A stretch of DNA of 64,000 nt, from contig NZ_CP040077.1 in NCBI RefSeq assembly GCF_005280735.1, forward strand, positions 3,038,001 to 3,102,000, read 5' to 3'. Below the pieces are notes generated by a model. It was not told where the DNA came from. It made no database searches and saw nothing but the letters and a program-made list of their open reading frames with translations. This document shows, piece by piece, positions 15,869 through 23,105 of this stretch. Source of the DNA: Trinickia violacea. GTDB lineage: Bacteria > Pseudomonadota > Gammaproteobacteria > Burkholderiales > Burkholderiaceae. The first letter of the stretch is position 1. Each line of letters starts with the position of its first letter. The position numbers and the translations under genes were made by a program.

Positions 15869-17874
15869 GAATTCATGCTCCTGCCAAGCTTCTCGAAGAT
15901 CGAGAAGTCATCTTCCTTCTTGTTCACCTGCTCGGCGAGCGGACGAGCCCAGTGCGGCGGCTTCGTCCAGTCGATCGTTTCACCCTTGATCATGATGTGC
16001 GCCGCGAGGTTGTACACCATCAAGTCAAACGCCTCGTTGCCCTGTTGCTTCGACCGACGCTTCCAGCCATCCGGCGTCCGGACCTCGGCCGTCAGCTCCT
16101 TGTAGAACCATCCGCCGAGCCATTCCGGAAAATGAATATAGCCCGGTCCCGGTTCTTCGCGATTAAGCGAGCGGTCGATCTCGTCTTTCAGTTGATTGAC
16201 GTTCAGGACGTACAGCGGCACTCCGGTCCGCTTGAACTCGGTCGTCGACCGCGCGCACCGGGGTGCCGTCTTCGTCGATCCACCTTTGATCAGCATTACA
16301 CGCGCCGCTTTTCCCAACTTATTCAGGCGACGCCAGTACGCATATGCGTTTTCGGTCGCGTCATCCATACCGCCGGTATCGATCACGACCTGCTTCACCT
16401 CAAGCTCAATCCCGCCTTCCGTCTGGTATTTCCGCTCGAGAACCTTGTCCAGCACGTGCCAGTCTTCGGCGTGCGTGAACGGCTCGACGCGCATGAGCTT
16501 GCTATCCTCGCCCATCCGGTCCGACTCTGACACATTGAACCGGTCGACCACCCAGCGCTCGCCGTGAGGCCCCCAGCCGATCACCTGAACGACGAAGCGG
16601 TTCTTCTGCTGGTCAATCGCCATCGTCAGGAATCGGACATCGCCCCAGATCCGACGCTTCTCGACCTTCTCGGCGCGCGCCTGGTAGACGTCGGGATCTG
16701 CAACCGTGGTCGCGACTGGCGGCATGTAGGGAACGCCCCAGTCCACATTCAGCGTCGCCTTGAGCGTCTGCGCGTTGCCGGTCGTGTCCTCCGCGCGCTT
16801 CGCCTTCAGATAGTTCGACACCAGGCTCGACCACGACTGGAACGCAGCGGCGACGCCGAACATCCAGAACGACGCGATGCGCGAGCGACGTGGCCCACCG
16901 GATCGCCAGCCCTCCGCGCGCCAGACTCCCGCCTTATTCATCGCGTGCTTGTGGCTCTCGTCGATCACTGCGCCGCATTCCGGGCAGATAACATGGGCTG
17001 TCGCGCCGGCCGCCTCGGGGTCCTCGATCGACGTATCCCAATGCAGCACGCTACGTGGATGTTCCGGCCAACTGAACGCCTCGAACATCTCAGTGCAATG
17101 CGGGCACGTCCAGTACCAGCGTCGGCGATCGCCGTCGTTGTATAGCGCGAGGATTCCCTCGGTCGGGGGAGCCTCATGCTCGGCCCTCGGTTTCCATTCA
17201 GGATCGAGGATTTCGAAACCCGGCGAGCTTTCCGCCAGTGTCATCCCGCCCGACATGAACGAGGTCGTGCGCTTGCGAGCCAGTGTGAACGCGCCGCCCT
17301 CGCCGCCAACGTCCGACGGATACCCGTCGTAGTCGGTCAATGCCATGCGTGGAACGTTCTTGCCGCGGAACTTGCCCGGCGCCGGCCAACCGAGCCGCAG
17401 CCGGTTGCCCGCGCGAAAACGCTTGTCGAACACGTTGTCGTCGTTGCCGAAGGGCGACAGGCGTGCGCGCATCTCCGGGCTGGCGTAGATCATCCGGTCG
17501 ACGCGATCGCGGCTGAATGTCCGTACGTCATCCTGAGTCACGTGCACAACCATCATGTCAGCCGGGCTGTCGACCACCGTAAAGACGAGCCAGCCTTCCA
17601 CCAGTCCCTGGGTCTTGCCGCTCTGCGCGACGCCAACGAACACAACAGCGTCCAGATCACGCCGGTTAAGACAGTCCATCGCCTCGACCACGTATGGGGT
17701 GATCGACGGATCCCATGGCCCCTCGTAGCCGCCCGGCGTGCTAATCCGAAGGTTTGCTATTGCGCTTTCGCTTACCTTGTCTCGCTTTGGCGGGAGAAGA
17801 ATCTCCAGCGTTTCCGCTGCTTCCATCCGGCCCGACGACAGGCTGCTTATCGGGTAAGACGACAGATAAGGCAT
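15865..17874 (-). CDS. Terminase large subunit, GpA family
   Basis: A 669-residue packaging motor (lambda gpA is 641). The ATPase domain has VVFVGVAQSGKTQGL (Walker A-like, near residue 80). The nuclease domain near residues 400-560 has FLTMAIDQQKNRFVVQVIGW and a conserved VVIDTGGMDDATENAY segment. A zinc-binding-like CPHCTEMF...CPECGA pair lies near residues 260-300, as in GpA proteins. It cuts and packages concatemeric DNA, probably at cos sites. The start overlaps the small subunit gene by 134 bases; an in-frame ATG at 17826 would reduce this to 86. Confidence 0.95.
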   Translation of the reverse strand: MPYLSSYPISSLSSGRMEAAETLEILLPPKRDKVSESAIANLRISTPGGYEGPWDPSITPYVVEAMDCLNRRDLDAVVFVGVAQSGKTQGLVEGWLVFTVVDSPADMMVVHVTQDDVRTFSRDRVDRMIYASPEMRARLSPFGNDDNVFDKRFRAGNRLRLGWPAPGKFRGKNVPRMALTDYDGYPSDVGGEGGAFTLARKRTTSFMSGGMTLAESSPGFEILDPEWKPRAEHEAPPTEGILALYNDGDRRRWYWTCPHCTEMFEAFSWPEHPRSVLHWDTSIEDPEAAGATAHVICPECGAVIDESHKHAMNKAGVWRAEGWRSGGPRRSRIASFWMFGVAAAFQSWSSLVSNYLKAKRAEDTTGNAQTLKATLNVDWGVPYMPPVATTVADPDVYQARAEKVEKRRIWGDVRFLTMAIDQQKNRFVVQVIGWGPHGERWVVDRFNVSESDRMGEDSKLMRVEPFTHAEDWHVLDKVLERKYQTEGGIELEVKQVVIDTGGMDDATENAYAYWRRLNKLGKAARVMLIKGGSTKTAPRCARSTTEFKRTGVPLYVLNVNQLKDEIDRSLNREEPGPGYIHFPEWLGGWFYKELTAEVRTPDGWKRRSKQQGNEAFDLMVYNLAAHIMIKGETIDWTKPPHWARPLAEQVNKKEDDFSIFEKLGRSMNS

Positions 17875-18346
17875 TCTTATATAGATCAGCGCGCACGCTC
17901 GTTATCTTGCGTGCGAGTTCAGAAACCTGTTCGGGCGTAAGACCAGCCGACCGCTCAAGTACGTCGGGCAATGTGTCCAGGAAGGTCGCGAAAAACTTTG
18001 ACAGGTCGGCGATCTGCTCGACGTGTTGCGAGACTGCCATGAGCTCACCCTCGAGCTTTGCGAGTTCCAGATCGTTGATCCGCGTCCGACTGCGCAGGTT
18101 TTCAATTTGCGCCTGCTTGAACGGATCATCCTGCTCGAACTGCGTCTCCGTGCGGATCTCGAGTTCGCGCTTCCACATATTGCGCAGGCTCATGCCCGCA
18201 AGGTAGCGCCCACGGCCGGTCTTGACCGTCACACCGTCTGCCGCAAGCCGCGCCACATGCTCGATCGACGCGACGGGACCGAACTGTGTCAACCAGTGCG
18301 CCGACACTTCGAAGTCCGCTTCGGCAGCTTTCGGCTCTCGCGCCAT
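17741..18346 (-). CDS. Terminase small subunit (DUF1441-like)
   Basis: A 201-residue protein from the ATG at 18346, preceded by AGAGGGG; longer in-frame starts have no such site. The N-terminus (WLTQFGPVASIEHVARLAADG) looks like a winged-helix DNA-binding unit, followed by a long helical region (ENLRSRTRINDLELAKLEGE) for oligomerisation and a basic end. DUF1441/Nu1-type small subunits recognise the packaging site and hand DNA to GpA. The gene is the first of the late morphogenesis operon. Confidence 0.75.
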   Translation of the reverse strand: MAREPKAAEADFEVSAHWLTQFGPVASIEHVARLAADGVTVKTGRGRYLAGMSLRNMWKRELEIRTETQFEQDDPFKQAQIENLRSRTRINDLELAKLEGELMAVSQHVEQIADLSKFFATFLDTLPDVLERSAGLTPEQVSELARKITSVRADLYKNALSVVLPDKQPVVGPDGSSGNAGDSSPAKARQGKRKRNSKPSD

Positions 18347-18789
18347 CTTTGGAACCCCTCTGTCAATTCGTGAGGCGTTTTTCACCCCTTCCGCACCAAC
18401 ATTCTTGCAAGTCGAAATTCGATACAAACCGCGTGCAATAAGGCGCTCCGCAATTATTGCAAATCACGTAAAAGTGCAATATTGATGTTGACGGGGGGTG
18501 TTTTGAGCCCGAAATTTACTTAAAGAACGCGCGTCGCCGCATTCCCCGCGGTTTCGGCCTTCAGAAACAAGGACCCGCACCGTTTTGGTGCCACCGTGCG
18601 GGCTGCGCGTCCCGCGCGACGTCTGCACCTCGTTGCCGAGCCTACATTTCAGCGGCGGCAGGCTGCGGCCCAGTGCCAATTTGACGACCATCATGGCGCA
18701 CCTTCAATCGGTGGGACACTGATTGAAAGCGCAAAAGAAAAAGGGCGGCACATGGCCGCCCAATTCTTCTGTCTCACGTGGGTCCGCTG
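18347..18789. other. Intergenic region upstream of the late operon; possible packaging site
   Basis: About 440 bp without a convincing gene. The part next to the small terminase gene is relatively AT-rich and carries the minus-strand pieces TATTGCAC (twice) and TTTGCAATAATTGC within about 60 bp (18430-18480). No clear -10/-35 pair was found. In lambda-type phages cos lies beside the small terminase gene, so this region is the natural place to look for it. The terminator at 18733-18761 ends the upstream gene. Confidence 0.4.
18733..18761 (-). terminator. Intrinsic terminator after the 18790-19359 gene
   Basis: The minus strand reads GGGCGGC CATGT GCCGCCC followed by TTTTTCTTTT, 28 bp past the stop codon. 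It would insulate the late operon from upstream transcription. Confidence 0.8.
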
Positions 18790-19359
18790 CTAGTCCACGC
18801 TCGCGTACCCGTTATTCACTGAGAAGACGACATTACTCTTATTTACCAAGTCATCTCTATGGCAGTTCGTGTTCCAAACCTTCTCGGTCTGGGAGAATCT
18901 TCCGCCAGCGAATACCCCAAACCCGGTGTCCATACCACCAAATCCGTTTCGCGCGCGGAATGTCACACAAACGACTTTCATGTCTGGACTGACGCCTGCT
19001 TCAATCCACTGCACGGAGTCCGGATCGCGCAACGTCTGCTTTACTGCGCGCATCGTAAGCAATACTCCTTTGTTCTGGAGATCCTCTGTTTCCTTGGCAT
19101 CCTGCGCAGTCTTTTCTTCTGCGGCCTCCTTGACCACCTTCTCTTGCGTTTCGGCCGCCTCTTGCTGCTGTGCCACCTCTTGCTGCTGTGCCGCATCTTC
19201 TTTGTGCTGCTCAGCAGAGGCTTTTTCCGGTTTCGGCGTTGGCTTTGGAGCGAAGGGCGAATAGAGGATGACCGCAGCCGTGAGCACCGAAAAGCACTTC
19301 GTTTTAAAACTACGCTGATTCCACCATTCCCAGCAGCCCCGCAAACAGTCTTTGAACAC
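18790..19359 (-). CDS. Membrane-anchored phage protein of unknown function
   Basis: A 189-residue protein starting at a GTG with GGGGAG upstream. One hydrophobic segment (CFSVLTAAVILYSPFAP, residues 22-38) is followed by a Gln/Glu/Ala/Lys-rich coiled coil (residues 45-95), then a compact C-terminal domain (LRDPDSVQWIEAGVSPDMKVVCVTFRARNGFGG over residues 110-142). The last part resembles small periplasmic domains found in many proteobacterial hypothetical proteins. It may be a lysogenic conversion or envelope protein, since it has a terminator of its own and lies outside the tight late gene order. Confidence 0.6.
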   Translation of the reverse strand: MFKDCLRGCWEWWNQRSFKTKCFSVLTAAVILYSPFAPKPTPKPEKASAEQHKEDAAQQQEVAQQQEAAETQEKVVKEAAEEKTAQDAKETEDLQNKGVLLTMRAVKQTLRDPDSVQWIEAGVSPDMKVVCVTFRARNGFGGMDTGFGVFAGGRFSQTEKVWNTNCHRDDLVNKSNVVFSVNNGYASVD

Positions 19360-19466
19360 CGCGACTCCCCTTGATGGTATGGCAACAAGGCAATCCTATC
19401 CGCACGGGAAATCTGAAAACGTCAACAAATGCCAAGCTATGCGGCGCTGCAATACGCCGCCCAAAC

Positions 19467-20093
19467 CTACGATGCACCTGCCTTGCGCGCGATGCGCTCG
19501 AATTCCGCTTCCAGCTTCCCATCGAACACCTTCTGGATGACGGTATTGATGGTCTGTTGAGGGTGCAACCGCTCCTTGACATGAATCATCGGCTTCAGGA
19601 TAAACAGCACCTGAATATCTCTTTGCCCGATGACTTCTGCGGCCACGGCATACAACCCCGACTTAAGAGGCACGACAAACGCTTTGCCCTGCGCGATCAA
19701 CGCGCTCGCACGCTGTTTTTTCGGCAACACCTTGCTGCCAGCACCAACGACAGGAATTGCAAGGTACGGTTTCCCGTTAACCTTGACGCTCTCGCGCCCC
19801 TCATTGCCTGCGCGACGGTTCGCGCCTTCAACCTGTTCGGCCGTCCACCAGTCGAGGCTACCGACGGTAGCCGTCAAGTGATCCTTCGTCGCCTTATCGA
19901 CCTGAAAGCCCTGCTGCGTGCGCTTGTTGCGCAACGTGAATGTGCCCGGCAACGTCTTGGTCCGGATCGTCTTCTGCGATTCGAACGCGACGCTATTCAG
20001 AGCCTGCGACGTCGCATACGGCAAATCCCGCGAAAACATGCGCAGGTTGAGCGCCAGTTTGTCGAACGAGGTATTAACGTCGATTTTGATCAT
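19467..20093 (-). CDS. Phage structural-like protein (minor tail/completion type)
   Basis: A 208-residue basic protein beginning MIKIDVNTSFDKLALNLRMF. The pattern of a short strand, a helix with LPYATSQALNSVAFESQK, the RNKRTQQGF segment and a hydrophobic barrel region resembles the gp10/gpZ-like minor tail completion proteins, but the resemblance is loose. It lies upstream of the terminase genes, away from the tail cassette, which is unusual for that role. A late regulator lies upstream of it, so it may be the first late gene. Confidence 0.45.
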   Translation of the reverse strand: MIKIDVNTSFDKLALNLRMFSRDLPYATSQALNSVAFESQKTIRTKTLPGTFTLRNKRTQQGFQVDKATKDHLTATVGSLDWWTAEQVEGANRRAGNEGRESVKVNGKPYLAIPVVGAGSKVLPKKQRASALIAQGKAFVVPLKSGLYAVAAEVIGQRDIQVLFILKPMIHVKERLHPQQTINTVIQKVFDGKLEAEFERIARKAGAS

Positions 20094-20131
20094 GGCTGCC
20101 CAGCCACTGCAGAAGAGTTAGCGAACTCGCT

Positions 20132-20458
20132 TCAGTTTGCCGTGATGGTGATGCCCTGCGGCGAATCGTACGTCGCAGGCGCTGCCGAATTCACCGTGAA
20201 TGCCTGCGTGATGGCATTGCCGATGTCACCACCAGTCGTGTCGATAGCAGCCGCCGTCGCCGAGTACGCGCCGTCCGGCACGTTGTTGAACTCAGCCACA
20301 TAGGGAGCGGCGGTGAGCGTCTGCGCTGCGACGGGTGCGCCGGTCGAATCGACAACAGGGTTGCTCTTGCTGTCGGTGAGCGATACTTTGATGCCGCCGA
20401 AGACTAGCCCAGCAGGCAGTGCGGCAGCAGCGGTTGCGACGGTAACGGTGACTTTCAT
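20132..20458 (-). CDS. Small Ig-like phage protein, unknown function
   Basis: A 108-residue Ala/Thr/Val-rich protein from the ATG at 20458 (MKVTVTVATAAAALPAGLVF). Repeated short strands (GIKVSLTDSKSN, TLTAAPYVAEFNNVPDGAYS, AITQAFTVNS) suggest one immunoglobulin-like or carboxypeptidase-regulatory-like domain, often found on phage surfaces. A longer in-frame start at 20533 would begin inside a terminator, so it was not used. It lies 38 bp upstream of the 19467-20093 gene. Confidence 0.55.
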   Translation of the reverse strand: MKVTVTVATAAAALPAGLVFGGIKVSLTDSKSNPVVDSTGAPVAAQTLTAAPYVAEFNNVPDGAYSATAAAIDTTGGDIGNAITQAFTVNSAAPATYDSPQGITITAN

Positions 20459-20493
20459 GGCGATCGATCCTGAAATGAGACGGCGCGTAAACG

Positions 20494-20524
20494 CAAAAAG
20501 CCCCGCTCGGCAAGCCGGCGGGGC
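20494..20524 (-). terminator. Intrinsic terminator before the late genes
   Basis: The minus strand reads GCCCCGC, an 11-base loop, GCGGGGC, then TTTTTGCG. It stands between the possible Q-like regulator (20599-21285) and the first late-type gene. This would be a natural target for a phage antiterminator. Confidence 0.75.
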
Positions 20525-20598
20525 CTTAGACACACTTATTCACAGTGTCAGATTAAGGCCTATTTTACGGTCGAAAACCTCAATGTTCAAGAAATTCC

Positions 20599-21285
20599 TC
20601 ATTGCCCGATGAAACTCAGCGAGGAAAGCAGTTCGTCGGCACGCTTGCGCGCCGACGATTCAAGCCCGTCCGAGGATGTCGTGGGCTCGCCACCATCCGC
20701 CGCATTGTGGGGAACAACATCAGCGGTCCCATCACCAGCAGGCACGCGCACGCGCTTTCCATCCTTCAGTTTTTTGGGCTTTGGCTTTCCATACATCCAT
20801 TCCTTGATGATCTTCCAGTGCGCCGAAGCGGTATTTTCCGAGACTCCACAGGCGCATGCGAGCGCCTTTAATTCGACCTTCACGCCGATCGATTTTTCGA
20901 CGAGTCGCCTGCGAAGCACATAGTTTGAAAGATGCCCAGCGAGTTGCGTCAGCGCTGCCTGCTCGAGCACTCGCAAGGCGTCATCCCATTCAGGATTGAT
21001 TTTGTAACCTGAGCAACACGAATGCCGACATTGGCATGGAATGGATCGAGGAGCAAAGCGCGCGATCAGCACAGCCCGATCGAGTTCGGATAGCTGCTGC
21101 AACTCGCGACGCAGCATACCCGCCTGCCCCGCACCGTCGTTGCCAGCGAGACCTTTTCCTGTTCGCAATGCTGGCGAGGCCATGCGATTTACGAGGGGAC
21201 GGTCCTGTTGCTGCATCGAATAGCTGAAAGCGAATTTGAGCGCGGCCTCTGTCGTGTGGAACAGCTTCTCTGTCGTTTCTGTCAT
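20599..21285 (-). CDS. Putative late-gene regulator (Q-position protein with Cys cluster and HTH)
   Basis: A 228-residue protein from the ATG at 21285 (MTETTEKLFHTTEAALKFAF). It has a cysteine cluster (CQCRHSCCSG, near residue 85) that could bind zinc, and a helix-turn-helix-like unit near residues 150-170 (LACACGVSENTASAHWKII). It is the last early-left gene and lies just upstream of a terminator and the late genes, the place of lambda Q. The Cys cluster plus HTH is compatible with Q-like antiterminators, but the family is not recognised with certainty. The Pro/Ser-rich C-terminus looks unstructured. Confidence 0.5.
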   Translation of the reverse strand: MTETTEKLFHTTEAALKFAFSYSMQQQDRPLVNRMASPALRTGKGLAGNDGAGQAGMLRRELQQLSELDRAVLIARFAPRSIPCQCRHSCCSGYKINPEWDDALRVLEQAALTQLAGHLSNYVLRRRLVEKSIGVKVELKALACACGVSENTASAHWKIIKEWMYGKPKPKKLKDGKRVRVPAGDGTADVVPHNAADGGEPTTSSDGLESSARKRADELLSSLSFIGQ

Positions 21286-21328
21286 TTGTCGTTTCCTGCC
21301 ATTGCAATACACCACATCCCGTAAATAC

Positions 21329-21712
21329 TCACCGTCGCGCTGTCGTCTGGTGTTGCGTTCGCTCTGCTGCCGCCTCTGCCACCCGTAGACGACAAATCGC
21401 AACCAGCGGTGATTCGGCGACGAACTGACCGCGCCAGTGCGGGTTGTTCTGCGCTTCTGCGAGCCAGACCCACACCGGAGGCGCGCCGCCCGCTCGCCGA
21501 TCAAGACGCGGATACAGCGTGTAATGTTGACGGTCATAGATTCGGCCGGCGAGCTGCCAGTTGTGCGTCGGCTCGTATACGCTGTAGCCATGGTGCGGCA
21601 CGTCAATGCGGCAATACGACCAGCCGTACATACGGCAGAGCTGTGCTTCGAAACCTTCGGCAAGCGCGACTTCATAGTCGAGCTCGGCGCCGCACAGCTC
21701 TTCCACGTTCAT
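21329..21712 (-). CDS. DUF2591-like phage protein
   Basis: A 127-residue protein from the ATG at 21712, which overlaps the upstream stop (ATGA). It begins MNVEELCGAELDYEVALAEG, followed by a Tyr/His/Trp-rich middle (WSYCRIDVPHHGYSVYEPTH) and ends with ESPLVAICRLRVAEA, the pattern of DUF2591 proteins common in temperate phages. No function is known. It is coupled to the genes at 21709-22008 and 22005-22472. Confidence 0.65.
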   Translation of the reverse strand: MNVEELCGAELDYEVALAEGFEAQLCRMYGWSYCRIDVPHHGYSVYEPTHNWQLAGRIYDRQHYTLYPRLDRRAGGAPPVWVWLAEAQNNPHWRGQFVAESPLVAICRLRVAEAAAERTQHQTTARR

Positions 21713-22008
21713 GCCCTTTCCCTCACGTTCCATTCCAGATCGCCGCTCGCGAGGAACGGCGCCAATGATTTCCGGTTGTCCTCCAGCTTCGCCTCGACGC
21801 TGTATGTGCCGTCCGGATTGCGCAGCCGACGCGCCGCCAGCTCGCGGTACTTCTCCGGTAGATCCACATCGACGAAGATGTACGCGGCCTTCCCTGTTCC
21901 CTGCACCGGCAGCCGTACGCGCGCGACTATGCATTCGAACGTTTCATAGGCCTCTCGCGTCGCACCAACGATCTCGAAGTCGAGAGGCATGCGCACTAGC
22001 AATCTCAA
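21709..22008 (-). CDS. Hypothetical phage protein
   Basis: A 99-residue protein (MRLLVRMPLDFEIVGATREA) with alternating strands and an acidic helix (LPEKYRELAARRLRN). No family is recognised. It overlaps both neighbours by four bases, so it is a real member of a coupled early operon. Confidence 0.6.
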   Translation of the reverse strand: MRLLVRMPLDFEIVGATREAYETFECIVARVRLPVQGTGKAAYIFVDVDLPEKYRELAARRLRNPDGTYSVEAKLEDNRKSLAPFLASGDLEWNVRERA

Positions 22009-22472
22009 GCGGCCTCCGATACAGGTTGGGTTAGTCCCATCTTTCGCGCGCGTACCGGCTCCCAGCGCGCGTACGCAGTGTCGAATGTCGTGACCTTCAA
22101 TTCACGCGGCGCCGATCCGAAATCCAGCCAGTAGTGACATGGTCCGCAGCCCGGTACCGTGAATTCGTGTTTCGCCTTCAGCGCGCCGCCCTTCCCGTGC
22201 TTCGACTGGTTGCTGTGGCAGTCGACAACCGATTCGTGCGCCCAGCCCACCGAACAGCACACACCCGGCACGAGCAGATAGCACTCTTCACCGCGGCACG
22301 CCGCCAGATACTTCGAACCATCCGCGACAGTCGGCCGCTTCACGCGCCGCCGGATTTCGCTGTTACGCAGCCACTGCTTGCGCGGCGTCAGCGCGAACGG
22401 CTTTGGCTCCTTTCGCTTGAAGCCAGTCCGAGCGAGCGGCGTGTGGCGCTGGAGCGGCGCTGAACGCTTCAT
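22005..22472 (-). CDS. DUF1364 family nuclease-like protein
   Basis: A 155-residue basic protein starting MKRSAPLQRHTPLARTGFKR. Its C-terminal half has Cys and His residues in an HNH-like order: YLAACRGEECYLLVPGVCC, then VVDCHSNQSKHGKGGALKAK (split at the His) and FTVPGCGPCHYWLDFG. DUF1364 proteins are found in recombination/nin-like regions of lambdoid phages and are thought to be structure-specific nucleases, but this is not proven here. It overlaps its downstream neighbour by four bases. Confidence 0.75.
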   Translation of the reverse strand: MKRSAPLQRHTPLARTGFKRKEPKPFALTPRKQWLRNSEIRRRVKRPTVADGSKYLAACRGEECYLLVPGVCCSVGWAHESVVDCHSNQSKHGKGGALKAKHEFTVPGCGPCHYWLDFGSAPRELKVTTFDTAYARWEPVRARKMGLTQPVSEAA

Positions 22473-22476
22473 GGCG

Positions 22477-22803
22477 CTACCTGCGCGTCAGTTCCGCGAG
22501 CGCCCGCTGACTTTCGAACGTCGCCGTGTAGCCTGTAAGCGTCGAGGTGAGATCCGGGCGCACGCGCAAGTCCTGGTGGCGCGCGAATCCTCTAGCTGTG
22601 CCCGCGAGCGAATAAACTTGACCGCGCTCCGTGGCGCGCTTGTCAACCCGCGTAAGCGCTTGGTCGCTCCCCAGCACCCTGCGCACGCTCGACAACGGAG
22701 CATCCAGCAACCGCCCCAGTTGCTCGGCCGTGTATTCGCTGCCCTTGCGCATGACCGCCAGCACGCCGTTAAGCGTGACCGTCGGCTTCTTCTGCTTTGC
22801 CAT
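22477..22803 (-). CDS. Small winged-helix-like phage protein
   Basis: A 108-residue basic protein (MAKQKKPTVTLNGVLAVMRK). Residues 10-70 (YTAEQLGRLLDAPLSSVRRVL then GQVYSLAG) look like a winged-helix DNA-binding unit with recognition helix and wing. No specific family is recognised. AGGGAGGTG lies just upstream. It may regulate the early-left genes. Confidence 0.5.
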   Translation of the reverse strand: MAKQKKPTVTLNGVLAVMRKGSEYTAEQLGRLLDAPLSSVRRVLGSDQALTRVDKRATERGQVYSLAGTARGFARHQDLRVRPDLTSTLTGYTATFESQRALAELTRR

Positions 22804-22877
22804 CTACACCTCCCTGATATCGATGTTGTGCTTCGTCAAATACCGCTTGAGCCGGTAGCGAAGTGCGTTTCGCTTCG

Positions 22878-23105
22878 TCAGAACGGAATCCCGGCAGAGC
22901 CATTGATGAACGTCGTGCGCACCATCGCGTCCACACGGCGCGATGCGATCGCCTCGAGCACGACGAACAGTTCGCCCGGATGTTCGCGCGCGAGGCGCTC
23001 GGCTTCCTGGATGGCGGATCGCTCGCTAAGGTGCCGGTGTTTCGGGGGCCTCGCGCCAGTCGGCGACCACACCAGCCAAAATGCGTTTTCGGTTGGATTG
23101 CTCAC
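22878..23105 (-). CDS. Small phage protein coupled to the replication gene
   Basis: A 75-residue protein from the GTG at 23105, which overlaps the replication gene stop (GTGA). It contains FWLVWSPTGARPPKHRH, SAIQEAERLAREHPGELFVV and a C-terminal strand. Proteins of this form (W-P-x-G, KH, ERLAREHPG) are widespread in phages of Proteobacteria and have no assigned function. A longer in-frame start at 23168 was rejected, as it lies inside the replication gene. Confidence 0.6.
   Translation of the reverse strand: MSNPTENAFWLVWSPTGARPPKHRHLSERSAIQEAERLAREHPGELFVVLEAIASRRVDAMVRTTFINGSAGIPF

Noticed and set aside
22804..22881. Short basic reading frame (ending RLKRYLTKHNIDIREV) between two early genes
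   Set aside because: It has no ATG, GTG or TTG start; only CTG would work, so it was not listed as a gene.
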